This document shows, in pieces, positions 47,828-59,969 of a stretch of DNA of 64,000 bases. This DNA is from Verpa conica (lineage: Eukaryota > Ascomycota > Pezizomycetes > Pezizales > Morchellaceae): contig JAUFSD010000002.1 in the NCBI GenBank assembly GCA_033030425.1, forward strand, positions 186,001 to 250,000. Direction: 5' to 3'. Position 1 is the first letter of the stretch. Each line of letters starts with the position of its first letter. The translations under genes were made by a program, and so were the position numbers. The notes beneath the pieces were generated by a model. It had not been told where the DNA came from. It did not search any database and was given only the letters and a program-made list of their open reading frames with translations.

Positions 47828-49060
47828 GATTGCGAGTTTTATTTTATTTTTATTCTGAGGTAAGACTAGTTTATATCGCGGGGGGTATGATGGTGCGTGT
47901 ATGTGTGAATGATGCAAAGAGATGCTTGAAGTTGGTGCGGTGGCGGGGTTGTTGAATTGACTCCACGAAAAAAGTTAAAACCAGCCGGTTTGACAGCGAA
48001 GGTGAGGTGAGGTGGAGAGGGCTTAGGGTTTGTGGTATTTGCTTATATAATCGGCTTGGGTCTCACTCGGGCAGGAGTAGTGGGGAAAGTAGTAGCGGTT
48101 TGGAGGCAACGGTGCTAGAGAGCTTTATATGTGAGTTCTTCAGTGGGCAGTAGATATGGATTCCTATTGACTAATAGCACTAGAACACCCAGTCTTTAGA
48201 GGACTAGGGTAAACGTAGACACGGTAGCCTGCCCTACGACTGACGCCGGTCTTTTACTCTTGTAAAGTCATCTAGTCGCTGCCTAGAGAAAGTATATCGG
48301 CCTATCTACGATAGTGTAAATATGCCTAAATTATTTTACTGTATAAAACATTAGAGAGCATCATTTAAACCTTATCAACATTTACTTTCTACTAGGCTCA
48401 TTCTCATCCCACCTATTACAAGCACCGGAAGCCTTTCTACATTAGATGCATTCATGCCCGCAAACTTTCTATAAAGATTGTGTCGATACATGTAGTTCTA
48501 AAGTTGGTGACTCCCAACCCTTTATCAAATTTGAAATTGAATAATAAGTAATCAAGTAGATTAATTCTTCTAATAGAATTTTGAGTAGTGTTGTAGTAGA
48601 CAAACTTCCTTCACAAACGTTTAACTAAAAATGTAATCATGCTAGTTAATAGGGGTTATATACTTATGTAAAGTACTTTGAACCCTCCTACCGCTGTTTC
48701 GGTATATGTACTTGTTGTAGATGTATTTAATAAGAATAGCTGATGAAGATCATGTGTATGGATCACGTGCCTGCGCTTAGGGGCTATGTTTGAGGACCTG
48801 GGTAGATCATGAATTAGGGTCTTTTCGTCAGATATATCTCTTAGTGAAGTAAAAGGTGGTGAATCAATTGTCTAAAAGAGATAGAGAGATGTATCGATAT
48901 ATGCTCCAAAAGAGAAAACCCTAAACCCTCATATGGAATGCCTTACCCTGGATCCTCAAACACAGCAAATAGAGATACACGTAACTCATATATGAAACCG
49001 CTCATCAGCTATCCTTATAAGGAACCATCTACAACACTTAGAGAATTAGAAGAGTGAGTG
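47828..49060. other. Divergent intergenic region, eIF2 beta and BTB gene
   Basis: AT-rich from about 48.3 kb. Contains the second copy of a dispersed repeat at 48849-48930. No gene supported. Confidence 0.5.
48849..48930 (+). repeat. Dispersed repeat, copy B
   Basis: Same orientation as copy A at 22121-22184; 27 of the first 30 bases are identical, with a short insertion afterwards and a shared CCCTAA block. Confidence 0.6.
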
Positions 49061-50141
49061 ATGGTCCATGATACAACACCGCCAAGGCTCAATCATGTAT
49101 TATTTGGGCCCCGCACCAGCGCGTCTGTCGCACTACAGCAACACCAGCCAAAGATACACATAATGGATCCAGCAAGCAATCAAGTAGAATTCACACCACC
49201 ATCAACCGCTTTGCTAGTAAATTCACCTAGTAAACAGCTACAATTAGCACCATTGAGGGGATTTAAATCACCCGCATCTCCCCAGGCGCCTGACCACAGT
49301 CAGATATCGGTCCAGGAAATATCAAGCTCAGCTATAGAGACAAACAACGACGGGCCCGACAGGTGCGTTTATGTACTTCCCAGGCACCCAGAATCACCCC
49401 AGCTGATACATTAGTAGAAAAATCTAACCTATCAGCAGGTCCTTCGGAAGCCCCATCATAACTATATTCGCAGGCCCAGAGAGAGTGCCTTTCTACGTCC
49501 ACGCAGCTATAATATGTGATCAATCTAGCTGGTTTCATCAAAGGTTCGGCAACTATGGAGAGAAGGAGCAGAAACTCTTTATCGACTTTCCGGATAATGA
49601 TGCTGATACCGTAAATACGTTTGTCGGCTACATCTATATACCCAAACCCCCACTCCTGGGTGACATGGATGACGAAATGAAGAACTTTGAGGCGAATATC
49701 TTGGCACTTGCAAAGTTATATCTGCTCAGTGTGCGCTTTAAGATGCCGAGGCTTGGGCTCAAGGCGAATAAAGAGATTTTTGAGAAGCTGGATAGGGAGA
49801 ACGATGAAAGTATCCAGGATCTGGATGATGAGAAATTTAAGCAAGATCTACATATGAGAATCGAGACAATATGGGAGGTTTATGCTGAGACCACCAATGT
49901 TGATGATCCGTTGAGGAAGACACTGGTGACAAATATGGCGAGACACTGGGAGTGTTATCGTGGGGTGGGAGGGTTGGCGAATAATGATGATGGTACGGAG
50001 AGTGAGTTGGGGGGGTTCGTGGAAGAGTGCCCGAGGTTTACGAAGGATTTGTTGAGGTATTTAAGGAATAGTACACAGGGAAGCTTTGCACCGCCGAAGT
50101 CTAGCTCTGCGAAGAAGAGGAAAATCAGCTATGAGTATTAG
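49061..50141 (+). CDS. BTB/POZ domain protein
   Basis: Exons 49061-49362 and 49439-50141 (acceptor at 49435 or 49438; both keep phase) give about 334 aa. The first 100 residues are a disordered Pro/Ser/Gln-rich leader; a second ATG at 49163 is also possible. The splice creates GSPIITIFAGPERVPFYVHAAIICD (written across the junction region), a typical fungal BTB start, followed by SSWFHQRFGNYGEKEQ, LFIDFPDNDADTVNTFVGYIY and a helical back half with LYLLSVRFKMPRLGLKA. The C-terminus has KKRK, a possible nuclear signal. BTB domains dimerise or bind Cul3; fungal proteins of this kind are numerous and mostly uncharacterised. There is no kelch, zinc-finger or MATH domain. Confidence 0.75.
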
Positions 50142-51134
50142 TACAGTGCAGGCGATAATACATGTAGTGGTATAAAAGTCGAATTCTGTACGCTGTAATG
50201 AGTAATAAAAACAATCGCTTTTGATTAGTGTATCGATTCGAACTAAGCGGAGCGTAGCCTTCTTAAAAAAAGCATGGCTAGTAACATTAGCAAGATATCT
50301 GTAGTGTAACCTGGCCAATATGCAGAACCTCGAATAGTGTGAGTTCCACAACAAAAAAGCAACGTTTCTCAAAATCTCTCATAATACATCCATCTGTAAT
50401 GTGTCTTTAGGATCTCTAATAATGTTTTTAGGGTGAACCAAGGAGGGTTTATGTTACTATGATACGCCTCCAGCAGTGATATATAAATTAATGAGCTGTC
50501 TATATGCTTTAGAGGGCCTGGATTCTAGGTTGTCTATTAAGAAAGATTCCATCATGGGCTAGTCCCCTCCTGATTGACAGGGCGCACTGATCGAGGCTCT
50601 GCGAGAACATAGCTGTCTCCCACTATCCAAGTGCCGTCACCTAACACCTAAAGGTAGAAACCTTCACTCTTTTTATTAGACTCATTAAAAATATTAAAAA
50701 TAAATAAAACTAACGAGAGGGTTCTACTACATTCTACAAGAAATAAGGCCTAGTCTGGTCAAAATAACAAAAAGAAAGTCTTTGTGACAAAAGACAAATT
50801 AATGCCTCCACCCTGCGAACTGAACCTAGTGCAAGCAGTAGAATTCCTCAGAATTTGTGCTATGTTTTGCTCCTTTGGTGTGCCTGACCAGTACTAGGCG
50901 ACTGACTAATCAGACGTGCCCTTCACCAGTAGTAAGCTTGGGGGCTCCTGTTTATACTTTTAGTGGGCTGATGTTAAGACCAGGTTTACACTGCGAGGCA
51001 TTGATAAAGGTGTAGTTGTGGCCAGCGGGTTTACATCATTACGCATAAGAGTCGTATCAAGTTCAACCCATAACACCACCCTAATAGAATCCCAGATTCA
51101 GTATTACACTCCGCTGTTAACACAAAGCAAGAAG
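50142..51134. other. Intergenic region
   Basis: Between the BTB gene and the DUF7918 gene, both on the plus strand. No supported gene. Confidence 0.5.
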
Positions 51135-52437
51135 ATGCCGACTTTGGGAGGTCTCCGTGTTACAATTCATACTACCGATGGTGACTGGTACGGTGACCCG
51201 CTGGCAGAGTACCAGGAAGATAGTCACTATTCCCCTGGTACTTTCACCAAAAAGGTTTATATCATTGCTGAAGGCTCCTCGGAGTTTTCGATCTTCTTCG
51301 AGGCCCTCCCGGAGTATGAGTATACCATCGGTGAATATGTTCGCTTCCGTGTCTGGGTTGATGGACAGGAAGTAAACGGTAAAGTTGTTGATGCTACAAG
51401 TCCAACTGCTATGCTGAGTGGGGCTATGAGCTGGGATCAAGGAGAAGCTCATCTTTATCCATTCCAATTTTCAAGTGTTTCTCTAGGTCGGTTTTTTCTT
51501 CCTTGATGTAAATCACTGTAGCTGATGGGTTTTAGTTGAGGATCATGAATCTGATCATGAACCTGATCATCTCAGGCATGAGGCTACCAACGGGTGGGGC
51601 GAGATTTGTATCGTTGCTCTCCGTGTGGATCATGGTACTAAAGTTACCCATGCCCCATGGGAAAATAATGAAGGGGCTGCACGAATCGTGGATGAGAAGG
51701 TGTTGAAAGGAAGTAATTTATCACATATTACAAAGTAAGCCAGCTACCAGGTCCGGTGAAATTTTTCTGGATGTTTCTAACTATATATGTGTTGATAGAT
51801 TCGGTTCTAGGAAGGACGTCATTGAGGATGGTGGTGCCCTTAAATTCAACACCCATCATGACACGCTTGAGAATCCATACGTGCGTTTTCGTATCCTATA
51901 CCGTTCTAGAAGTATGAACCCTCTTACCTTCTTGTGTAGCTCTTACTAACAACCACAGGAGCTCTTGAGTTGCTCGGTATCTTACCGCGTGCCCTATCAC
52001 GCTCACCGCCCCCTCTTTCAGCCCGTAGTTCCCAATATAACCTACAGGCGCAAGGGTCGGAGTCGAGGGGACTCCCGAAGAAAATGAAGAAGGAAAGCAA
52101 AGATAATGACGACAATCTCTATGAAACAGATATTGGGGTTGAGCAGGAATCAATGGAGATCGGTGATCCTGGCGAACATAGCTCGATAGGTAAGTGCGGA
52201 GGCACTGGAATTGCCGCTGGGAACAAGCTTGAAGAAACTGTTAAGCTTGAAGAAACTGCTAAGCTTGAAGAAACTGTCAAGCTTGAAGGAGCTATGGATC
52301 TTGAAGGAGCTATGGATCTTGAAGAGGCTATGGAGCTTGAAGAAGCTATGAGGCTTGAAGAATCTATGAGGCTTGAAGAAGCTATGGAGCTTGAAGAGGC
52401 TATGGGGCTTGAAGAAGCTATTGAGGAATATTTCTAA
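51135..52437 (+). CDS. DUF7918 domain protein with C-terminal hexapeptide repeat
   Basis: Exons 51135-51486, 51536-51734, 51799-51911 and 51959-52437, all in phase, give 380 aa. The start at 51135 (MPTLGGLRV) is the first ATG in frame. The N-terminal half is beta-rich (TKKVYIIAEGSSEFSIFFEALPE, RFRVWVDGQEVNGKVVDA), then a middle region with WGEICIVALRVDHG, and the segment YRSRRALELLGILPR formed across an intron; that YRS..AL..LGI.PR motif is the one I associate with the fungal DUF7918 family. The function is unknown. The last 70 residues are Glu/Leu repeats (LEEAME type), probably one long helix. No signal peptide or membrane segment. Confidence 0.7.
52228..52425 (+). repeat. 18-nt coding repeat (LEEAME type)
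   Basis: About eleven tandem 18-nt units, each starting near CTTGAAGAA, encode KLEETV, DLEGAM and ELEEAM hexapeptides at the end of the DUF7918 protein. Gradual change along the array suggests stepwise duplication. Confidence 0.85.
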
Positions 52438-53709
52438 GTATAGTTTTTGTAGAAGGGTAAGGATTTCGAGCTAGTTGACCTTACCTGACTGGGAAACTAT
52501 GATATGTCTTTTTTGTTAAGCACTAAAATACTTGTTGAGCGAGACACTAGGCGACAGTCCTGGTAAATTTATATTTAGATGCTTTTAAGAAGTATTTTTC
52601 TCATTACCAGTACCTTATTCAATCCCCTAAGGGGCGCTCAAGTTCGACATAGGTAGAATTGAGATAAAATGATAGGAGTAAGAGATTAATGGAGTCTCTT
52701 TAGTAGCTTAGTAGATATGAGAGGCCCTAGAGAAGCGCTTCCATGCTCTCTACAATATAGAATCCTAAATAAATCCCACAATGCCTCTAGACCCTAAACT
52801 AAATACTATCTCAAGCCTTTTGGCTGACTAATAAAAAGAGACATCACCCAGCAATACCTGCTTGGTACCCGCGCTATAACCAATTAGGTAGCTATATCCC
52901 AACATAAACATGATATACGAGCGAGTGATAAAATATGATGCGGGTTATGGATGCCAAAGCGCACCCCTTACTTGCCAGTGGGCCATTGTGAGAGAAATAT
53001 GATGACAAGTGTTTTCCAGTGCTTGTAAAAATATGCGAAAATATTGTATAGTCGTTAGTGTTTGATGTATTCTCCAGGCACACCAAGAGGTAGAAAGTAT
53101 TAAAGTAAATACGGAAATGAGATTATTACGGTTGCAAGGAATATGGGAGGCATCTCCCAGGCTGTCTGGGTTTTTTTTGGGGGGTTTTTACTACCATCTA
53201 TGGTAGGGTATCTATGATAGTTCCAGTCGTGCTGAGAATTACTGATAGAATTCTGTATATTACCTAGATCATAGAATTTCTTGGTATAACACTCGCTTAC
53301 TTAAATACAATAAACAAACCTTAGGTATTCTCTGACTCGTGCCCAGCCTTCTTGTAAATTTTAAAGTTCAGTAACTTAACTGAGATTTATTTGCTATTTA
53401 CGATAGGTTCATAAGTATTTCGGCGGAGTGATATGATTTAGTCTAATAAAATAATAAAATCAAAAAGAAACTACGCCATCAACGGTATCACTCAATTCCC
53501 AACTGCGACAGCGTTAAACTATCTGTCTGTCTAATCTGAAAATTTTCGGGTTATTCAATTAACCTTCCACATGATTAAAGCAAGCAATATACAGAAATTC
53601 CACTGAAGGGTAATATTAAGGTATCTAGCCAGATGGCAGATCAGTCAAAAACTATTAATATCTCTCATGTGAAAAGTAAAGAAAGATACGCTCCGTTAGA
53701 TTCAAGGGA
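52438..53709. other. Convergent intergenic region, AT-rich
   Basis: Between the 3' ends of the DUF7918 gene (+) and MON1 (-). No supported gene or RNA. Confidence 0.5.
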
Positions 53710-56215
53710 TCAAAACATCTACACATCCAATGTGAGCATTAGTGGTCATTGTCACAGATGAGAGACTGGCTCATTGGAAGAAGTGAACTTACTGCTCCCC
53801 CGATAACAAACAGCCTCTCCTCTTCTCTCTTAATCCAGTTAACAATTGTTGTAGCTCCTTTAGCAAGGGCATTCCTATCCGCCCCAGCCCCAGCCACACA
53901 GTATAGTTCAAATGCAGGTGTTATCCACGATAGGGATACTGAAGAATTGCGGATGCAGTGGTGGACCTTTAAGTGTGCATTCTTTGCGTGAACAGCAGAG
54001 TGGAGGCGTTGGTATAGATTCATTAACCTATTACCAAGCCATGTTAGATACTATCTAGAGACAATGGTGGTTATGCGGAACAAACCTTCGCCGGGTAATA
54101 ACCGTATAGAAATGAGGCTCGAATGATGGCATAGTGAATTGGACATTAGGGCGAGATTTATATAGGAAATGCCTGATTATGGTACCAGGAAGCACATCAG
54201 TCGCTGTGTAGCGACCTCGGGAGACTGCTTCTTCAACAATTCCAATACAGCCAGTTTTTTCGAGTTGCTGCGATTAAAAGGCATGTTAGAACTCCCTTGA
54301 TAATAGAATCTACTAGATACGGTAGAAAGGGAGATATTATAGAGAATTAATTCTGCCGGATCAAATGCAGGAACAAGGCTGTACCAGCACTAGCCAAAAA
54401 GGACTTTTATACTCGGTTTCTAGGGGTGGGGTATCGAAACCCAAAGGAAAATTGAATTCTTACCTCAACCACAACTTCCTTGACCCCCCGCATCTCAAAA
54501 AACGCATCCTTATCCGCCGATATTAACACCAACGCAACCTCCTTTCTAAAGAAGCAAATATACGCATGCAAAAATCCCTTACTATTGAATTTTGGCAGAC
54601 AAATAGGAATCCAGTGTTCTCCACCATCTCTAAACGTACTTGCATTGAATAGCATTGAGAACAGAAGCTGCAAGTCCGGAGGATGGAGACTGTGTCTTTT
54701 TGGTCTTATCACACTTACAAGCCGTTCGTCCGCGATTACTAACCCATATAGCAATGACGAAGATCTTGATTTGAGGAGGATGTTGTTGATTTTCTCGCGG
54801 TGGTGTTTGCGCATTTTTACACATTCAAGGGCGGAGAGGAGAATTTGGGGGGATCCACGGGTCATGGCATCAGAGAGACCATCGAGGAAGACTTCAGTAC
54901 CGCCGAGGAGGCGGCGAAGGTCAAAATTTTCGCGGGTAGCAAATATTTTGGAGAGCTGACTCAGAGTGAGGGTGGACAGGACTTGAGTATATAGGGCGTC
55001 GAGCTGGGCTCGGAGCTGGTAAGGCAGAGTTAGTAAAGATTTCCTCTCAAAGGCTACACTCCCTTAAGACTGTATAGATAAAACACATGGAGTACTTTTT
55101 CTAGGAATGGTGGAATTTATTAAGATAGTAAGGGCAATACCCCAGCCTAGAATTTGGCACTGGGATATTTGGCTAAAGAAGAAACCTTCTCCCACTCATG
55201 GTGGCATAAACTTCAATATGAGAGGGAAGTAGAAATCCTGTACCTGTGAGTCGGACTCTCCCATTGAAGAGATAGCAACCAAGTATAGTGGTCCTTCGGA
55301 AACAACTGCAAATCTATGCTTTCCAGCACTAAAACACTTCAAATTGTCGTTGCTATCTTGGAAGAATGATATGATAGCCTGTATAACGCCCATGTATCCA
55401 GACACAACAGATTCGTCTCCATATCTGCTATAGATCGGTTTCCCTGCCGAAGAAAGGATAAAGAAGTGTTTCTTCCTCGCCCTCCACCTCGCAAGTAGTG
55501 CTTCTATACTCTAATCAGCACCTTATCCTATTAACAGGAAATACTCGAATTTTTTACCTTCCTCAAGTCCTTCTTCATCACTGCTCTCATCCCACCCCTC
55601 GTCCTCAATATTTCCGCCCCCAAATCCACCTTCTCCCTGACCCCTACCCCTCATCCCCGAGAATCTTCCCTCACTCTCACTTAATATCTCACCCAACATA
55701 CTTTCAACATCATTGTCCCCTGTATTCAATGTTGGCACAAGGCTAACAATACTATTCGTATCGCTAAACGATGGGGCACTTGTAATAATCCCACTACCAG
55801 CACGAGAGCCAGCTCCATCGGTTTGGTGTGCATAAACGCCCTCCGGAAGAGAGATGGCTGTCGTAGCTTTAGCTTGTAGGCCTGGGGTGGAGGAGCCACT
55901 CGAGGTCGCAGAGTGTATGTTTTGTAGTGAGAAAATGTTGGAGGGGGTAGAATCTATTGTAGGCCTTGGGGGTAGTGGTGGTGGGAAGTAGTCTTCTTCG
56001 AGAGTCATTCGATTTAGTGCATCTTGATCAATCGTGGGGGCAGCTTGGTACGCTGATGCACGAGGGGTTGAGAGATCGTCTTGCTCGTCAGAACTTGGGG
56101 GAGATGGTGCTTCGGCATCTATAGGTATAGGTTCGTCACCTGGCACTAGCTCCGCGCCTTGCTCTCCGTCTAGTGGAGCTTGTGCCGAGTCGGGCTCGCG
56201 AGGAGGTGGATCCAT
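53710..56215 (-). CDS. MON1: Vacuolar fusion protein Mon1
   Basis: Six exons: 56215-55558, 55503-55244, 55015-54464, 54267-54086, 54027-53793 and 53718-53710, in phase throughout, 631 aa. The N-terminal 220 residues are acidic, Pro/Ser-rich and disordered, as in fungal Mon1. The first longin domain begins at [22 protein letters not shown] and runs to LYLVAISS; later segments include [79 protein letters not shown] and [11 protein letters not shown]. The final coding exon is only 9 nt (Met-Phe-stop), completing the usual GGA-x-F ending. Mon1 with Ccz1 is the guanine nucleotide exchange factor that puts Rab7 (Ypt7) on late endosomes and vacuoles. Ccz1 is not in this window. Confidence 0.93.
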
Positions 56216-56560
56216 GTTGCTGTATGACGCAGGGTGAGTTTTGATAAGGGGAATGAATTATCTGAGGCTATAGACGGGTAATTGGTTGATGAGTTACCCG
56301 GTATTCATGGTGAATCACTCGGGCGGGTGAGCCTTTGGTTGGACATGCTTAAAACTAACACAAAATAGAATCTTTTGCCTAAGCCTCAGTGACAGAGGCG
56401 TGCTATATTCATCAATCAAGATCATTTAATAAATTTACAAGTCAGTATTCTCAAATAGCTACAAGAAGGCTGAGGACAAGGCACGAAGTAAGTTGACATG
56501 TATCATAATCTCGTAGTTTCTTTCATTCTACATAACTATAGTTCTACACATCCTACTAGC
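56216..56560. other. Intergenic region
   Basis: MON1 promoter side and 3' flank of the beta-galactosidase gene; nothing coding seen. Confidence 0.55.
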
Positions 56561-59500
56561 TCATTTTATCAGATACTTCTTCCTTCCTTCTATATACCCT
56601 GGCGTCAAGCCCTTGCTCTCAACTGGCCCGTACCCGCTCTTGAAGACATCGAGTGGACCAAGGTACAGCTCTTGGAATTTGACTGGGACGTCATGTTGCC
56701 CCCACAATGCAATACTTCAATATACTAGTCAGTATACTCCTAATCATGAAAATAGGGCTATAGGATGTACTTACGCAATTGTGTTCTTTCCCTGTGGATG
56801 AATGATTCCTGGGAATACCGGGAACATGGTCTGCGGCCCAATATCACTCACATATTTCCCAAATTGCCACCCATTAACAAAGAGCTCTGCCCTAGCAGTA
56901 GTCCCATTCTCAATCTTCATAAAGAATCCCAATGGTACATCCCACCCATCTGGTAGATCTAGGTTAATAGTGGTCCTGTAAAACTTAACCCCAGGCCCTT
57001 CAAATCCGTCCATCGGCGACCCTTGTGCCCACTTGGAGTCATCAAAGCCTGGGAAATGAGCGCCGATACGCTCGGCATAGAGTCCATCTTCGTTATAGGG
57101 TGCGCGAACGGGATCATCAAATTCCTCTTGGCCAACGTTCCCCTGGAGGGTCCAGGATGTGAAAGTACCGCCGCCAGTAAGAGTTGCGGAGCGTATACCA
57201 CGGGGTTTCTTGGTGGAGTGGGGGTCTCCAAAGACACCGTCGTCACGTTCATAGCCCATACGATCTGCTAGGACGACAAGGATGTTTTCGCCATCATTAA
57301 CAGTAACATTGCTAAATGGGAAGGTTTTTGCAATGTAGCCAGCGGGAGCTGGGGTTCCTGCATGATAGCCAAGGAAGGCACCGTTGAGCCAGACACTATA
57401 TCCAAACGCCGCTCCACCCCAGACTTCTAGGGAGGTGCCAGTGGCAGTGGTACTATTGGCTGATTTTCCATTGAAACGACCACGGTAGATTGTATTTCCT
57501 GTATGATAACCGTATTCACCAGCATATAAGACAGGCAGGGTCTTCGGAGGGAAGTACTGATTGGTTGAGTTCATCTTATCTGCCTTAACCCATGTTGAGT
57601 CATCAAATTTTGGGTCAATCTCAGGCAAGGAGTCGATAGTTTTCCATTTTGTGCTATTCAATGATGGGATGTTCAACTTTTTCAGGTTTGGCCCACTGAG
57701 GTCTGCGATGCGGCTTCCATATTTGGTGTTCTTGGTGTTGAGTTTCTCACCATTCCAGGTGATTGAGGAGAACGTCGAATTTGCAAAGATCTCGAGTTTG
57801 ATATCTTTGTTGATGTCTCCGACTAATTCAAGAGTCTTACCATGTGCAGTGGCGTTTCGGACAAGGTATGGTCCTGATACCAAAACGTGGGAATCTGGTG
57901 ATTCATAGTATGCTGTCTTGATACCCGGTGCCCAGAACTGATAAGCCGTTGGCCTGTCTGCAAGCAAGAAGGTTGCACCAGGAATCTGAATGACTGAAAG
58001 CCCAGAGGTTTGGACAAAATCGATAATTAAGGTCCCGTTGTTAGACTTGTGAGTAATAGCTGCAGATCCAGTGGATGTAACGTCTCCTTTCGCAACACCA
58101 GAAACGGCAATCTCTCCAGCTTGTCCTTCCTTGAGATAGAATAATACAACATCCTTCCCATCTACAATAGTCCATGTAGCAATCTCAGCAGTTGAGTACA
58201 GAATGTTTGTCTTCCCCGCCTTGTAGTCTGTAGGTACGATCTTTGTCTGACGACCTTCCAACAACAATGTAGAGCTTCCGCTTGGTACGGTGACAGGTCC
58301 AAGACTAGTCTGGAGGTTGATAGAAAACTGCTTGGTATTGGTGGTATTTGTTACAGTGCTACGAACGACGTAGAATCCTGCGTTGAGTGCAGAGTTACGA
58401 AGCTCTGTGACAAAAACGGCAGCATTGGTGGTGTAGTTGCGAGACGTGCTGTTACCAACTTGGGGGGCATGCAAGAGAGAGACACTAGCACGGGTGAGAA
58501 GCCCAAGGAGTTTAGACTCATTTGCACGGTCACGGAGGAGACGACCTTCAGTGATACCACTACCGTAGTCGTAGGAAGTGTAGACGACGGGAGTTGCAAC
58601 ATGGCCCCTGGGGAAATGTTAGTGTTATATTATCTCTATGGATTAGACCTCTTACCAGTTGGTACCGCCAAAGGTCATGTAGTAAGACTGCATGGTAAAA
58701 CCTTGTGCAACATTATTCTTATAGTAAACATCGACAAATTCAGGCCTAGTGAATCCGATTAGCATTTAGGTATTTTTTTTGAGGGTTTGAAACTTACCCA
58801 ACCATCTCCGCACATTTCTCATATCCAGGACCTGCCCAAGGGTCAAAGGCTCCTCCCTGGAACTCAGGGGTGAATGAAGGACCCCCATAATTGACAACGG
58901 CAAAATGATTATAATATCCAGTATCGATATTGAAATTCATCTGGGGATTGGCACAGTCAAATCCTCTTGGGTAACTGTCGAGTCCGTACAAATCCAAAAC
59001 ACCAGGGTAGTTACGGGGATTCCATGAACCGCCGCGGATGTTCTTGTTAAAGTCATTGTGGAAGATAGGGACGACTATTCCGGCATCCTTATAGGCTTCT
59101 GAAAGGTCTTCCATGTATTCCTCTGCTCCAGGGAAAGTACTAAGTTTTGTATTAGCCTAGTTTTTTAAATAGTGATATAAGATCCTAGTTTTCAACAGCT
59201 CACTTACTATGCTTGTCCAGTCCTGTACTCGTTCTCAATCTGTGCTAAAATCACAGGGCCACCTTCCGTGAGTTGGTTCTTGGCGATAATTGGGCCGATT
59301 TTTGCAATGTAATCTTTCCAGGCTTCTGCGTATAGTGGATCGCTGGTGCGCACTTCTAATGGCTGATTGATAAGCCAGCTTAAAGTATGTTAGAAAGCTT
59401 CCAAGCTAGTCTAGTTTAGTTAAAGACATACCCAGGGAATCCTCCTGCAGTTGTTTCAGCATGAAGATATGGTCCAGGACGGGCAATTACCCATAGCCCG

Positions 59501-59969
59501 GCCTTCTTTGCTGCATCAAATACCGGCTGAAGGTCATGGGTTCCAGTTTCGAAATCAAAGACACCTTGCTTTGGGCTGTGGAATCCCTATAAATTATTCC
59601 GTCAATACAAGTTCTGTTTCGATAGAATATATGGAATATCGTACCCAGTGGAAATAGATAGAAATGGCGTTGAATCCAGTTGCACGGATCTTTTGGAATA
59701 TATCGAGGTAGAGTGAAGGGTTAGGAATTCTCCAGTAGTGGAATTCTCCCGAGAAAATGAACACTGGTTGGCCATTGATATAGAGGGAAGTAGTGTCCCT
59801 AGGGATTATAGTAAGCATCACACATCTCCGAGCTTGGTTGCTATACCATAAGCGATAGGAAATCAAACCATTGAACGGTGTCTGTCAAGTTATTCGATTT
59901 CAATACAGTGGCCTGACTTACAGCCTGCCCTGAAAGCAGGGCAAGTATGAGAGTTTTCAACCAGAGCAT
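56561..59969 (-). CDS. Secreted beta-galactosidase, glycoside hydrolase family 35
   Basis: Exons from 59798 on are firm: 59798-59645, 59586-59432, 59378-59208, 59139-58798, 58745-58656, 58607-56775 and 56714-56561, in phase. The 5' part is an ATG at 59969 with a signal peptide ([16 protein letters not shown]), and probably a 13-nt exon at 59881-59869 that restores VQWD; the exact end of exon 1 (about 59918) is uncertain. Product about 987 aa. GH35 motifs in order: [47 protein letters not shown] (acid/base Glu), [22 protein letters not shown] (nucleophile Glu), FGGTNWGH and YDYGS. The large C-terminal exon is beta-sandwich domains with many N-glycosylation sites. It releases terminal beta-galactose from lactose, pectin galactan or hemicellulose outside the cell. 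Length matches fungal LacA-type enzymes (about 1,000 aa). Confidence 0.92.

Noticed and set aside
52808..52850. U2 snRNA-like start (GCCTTTTGGCT)
   Set aside because: The following branch-recognition sequence of U2 is missing, so it is a chance match.
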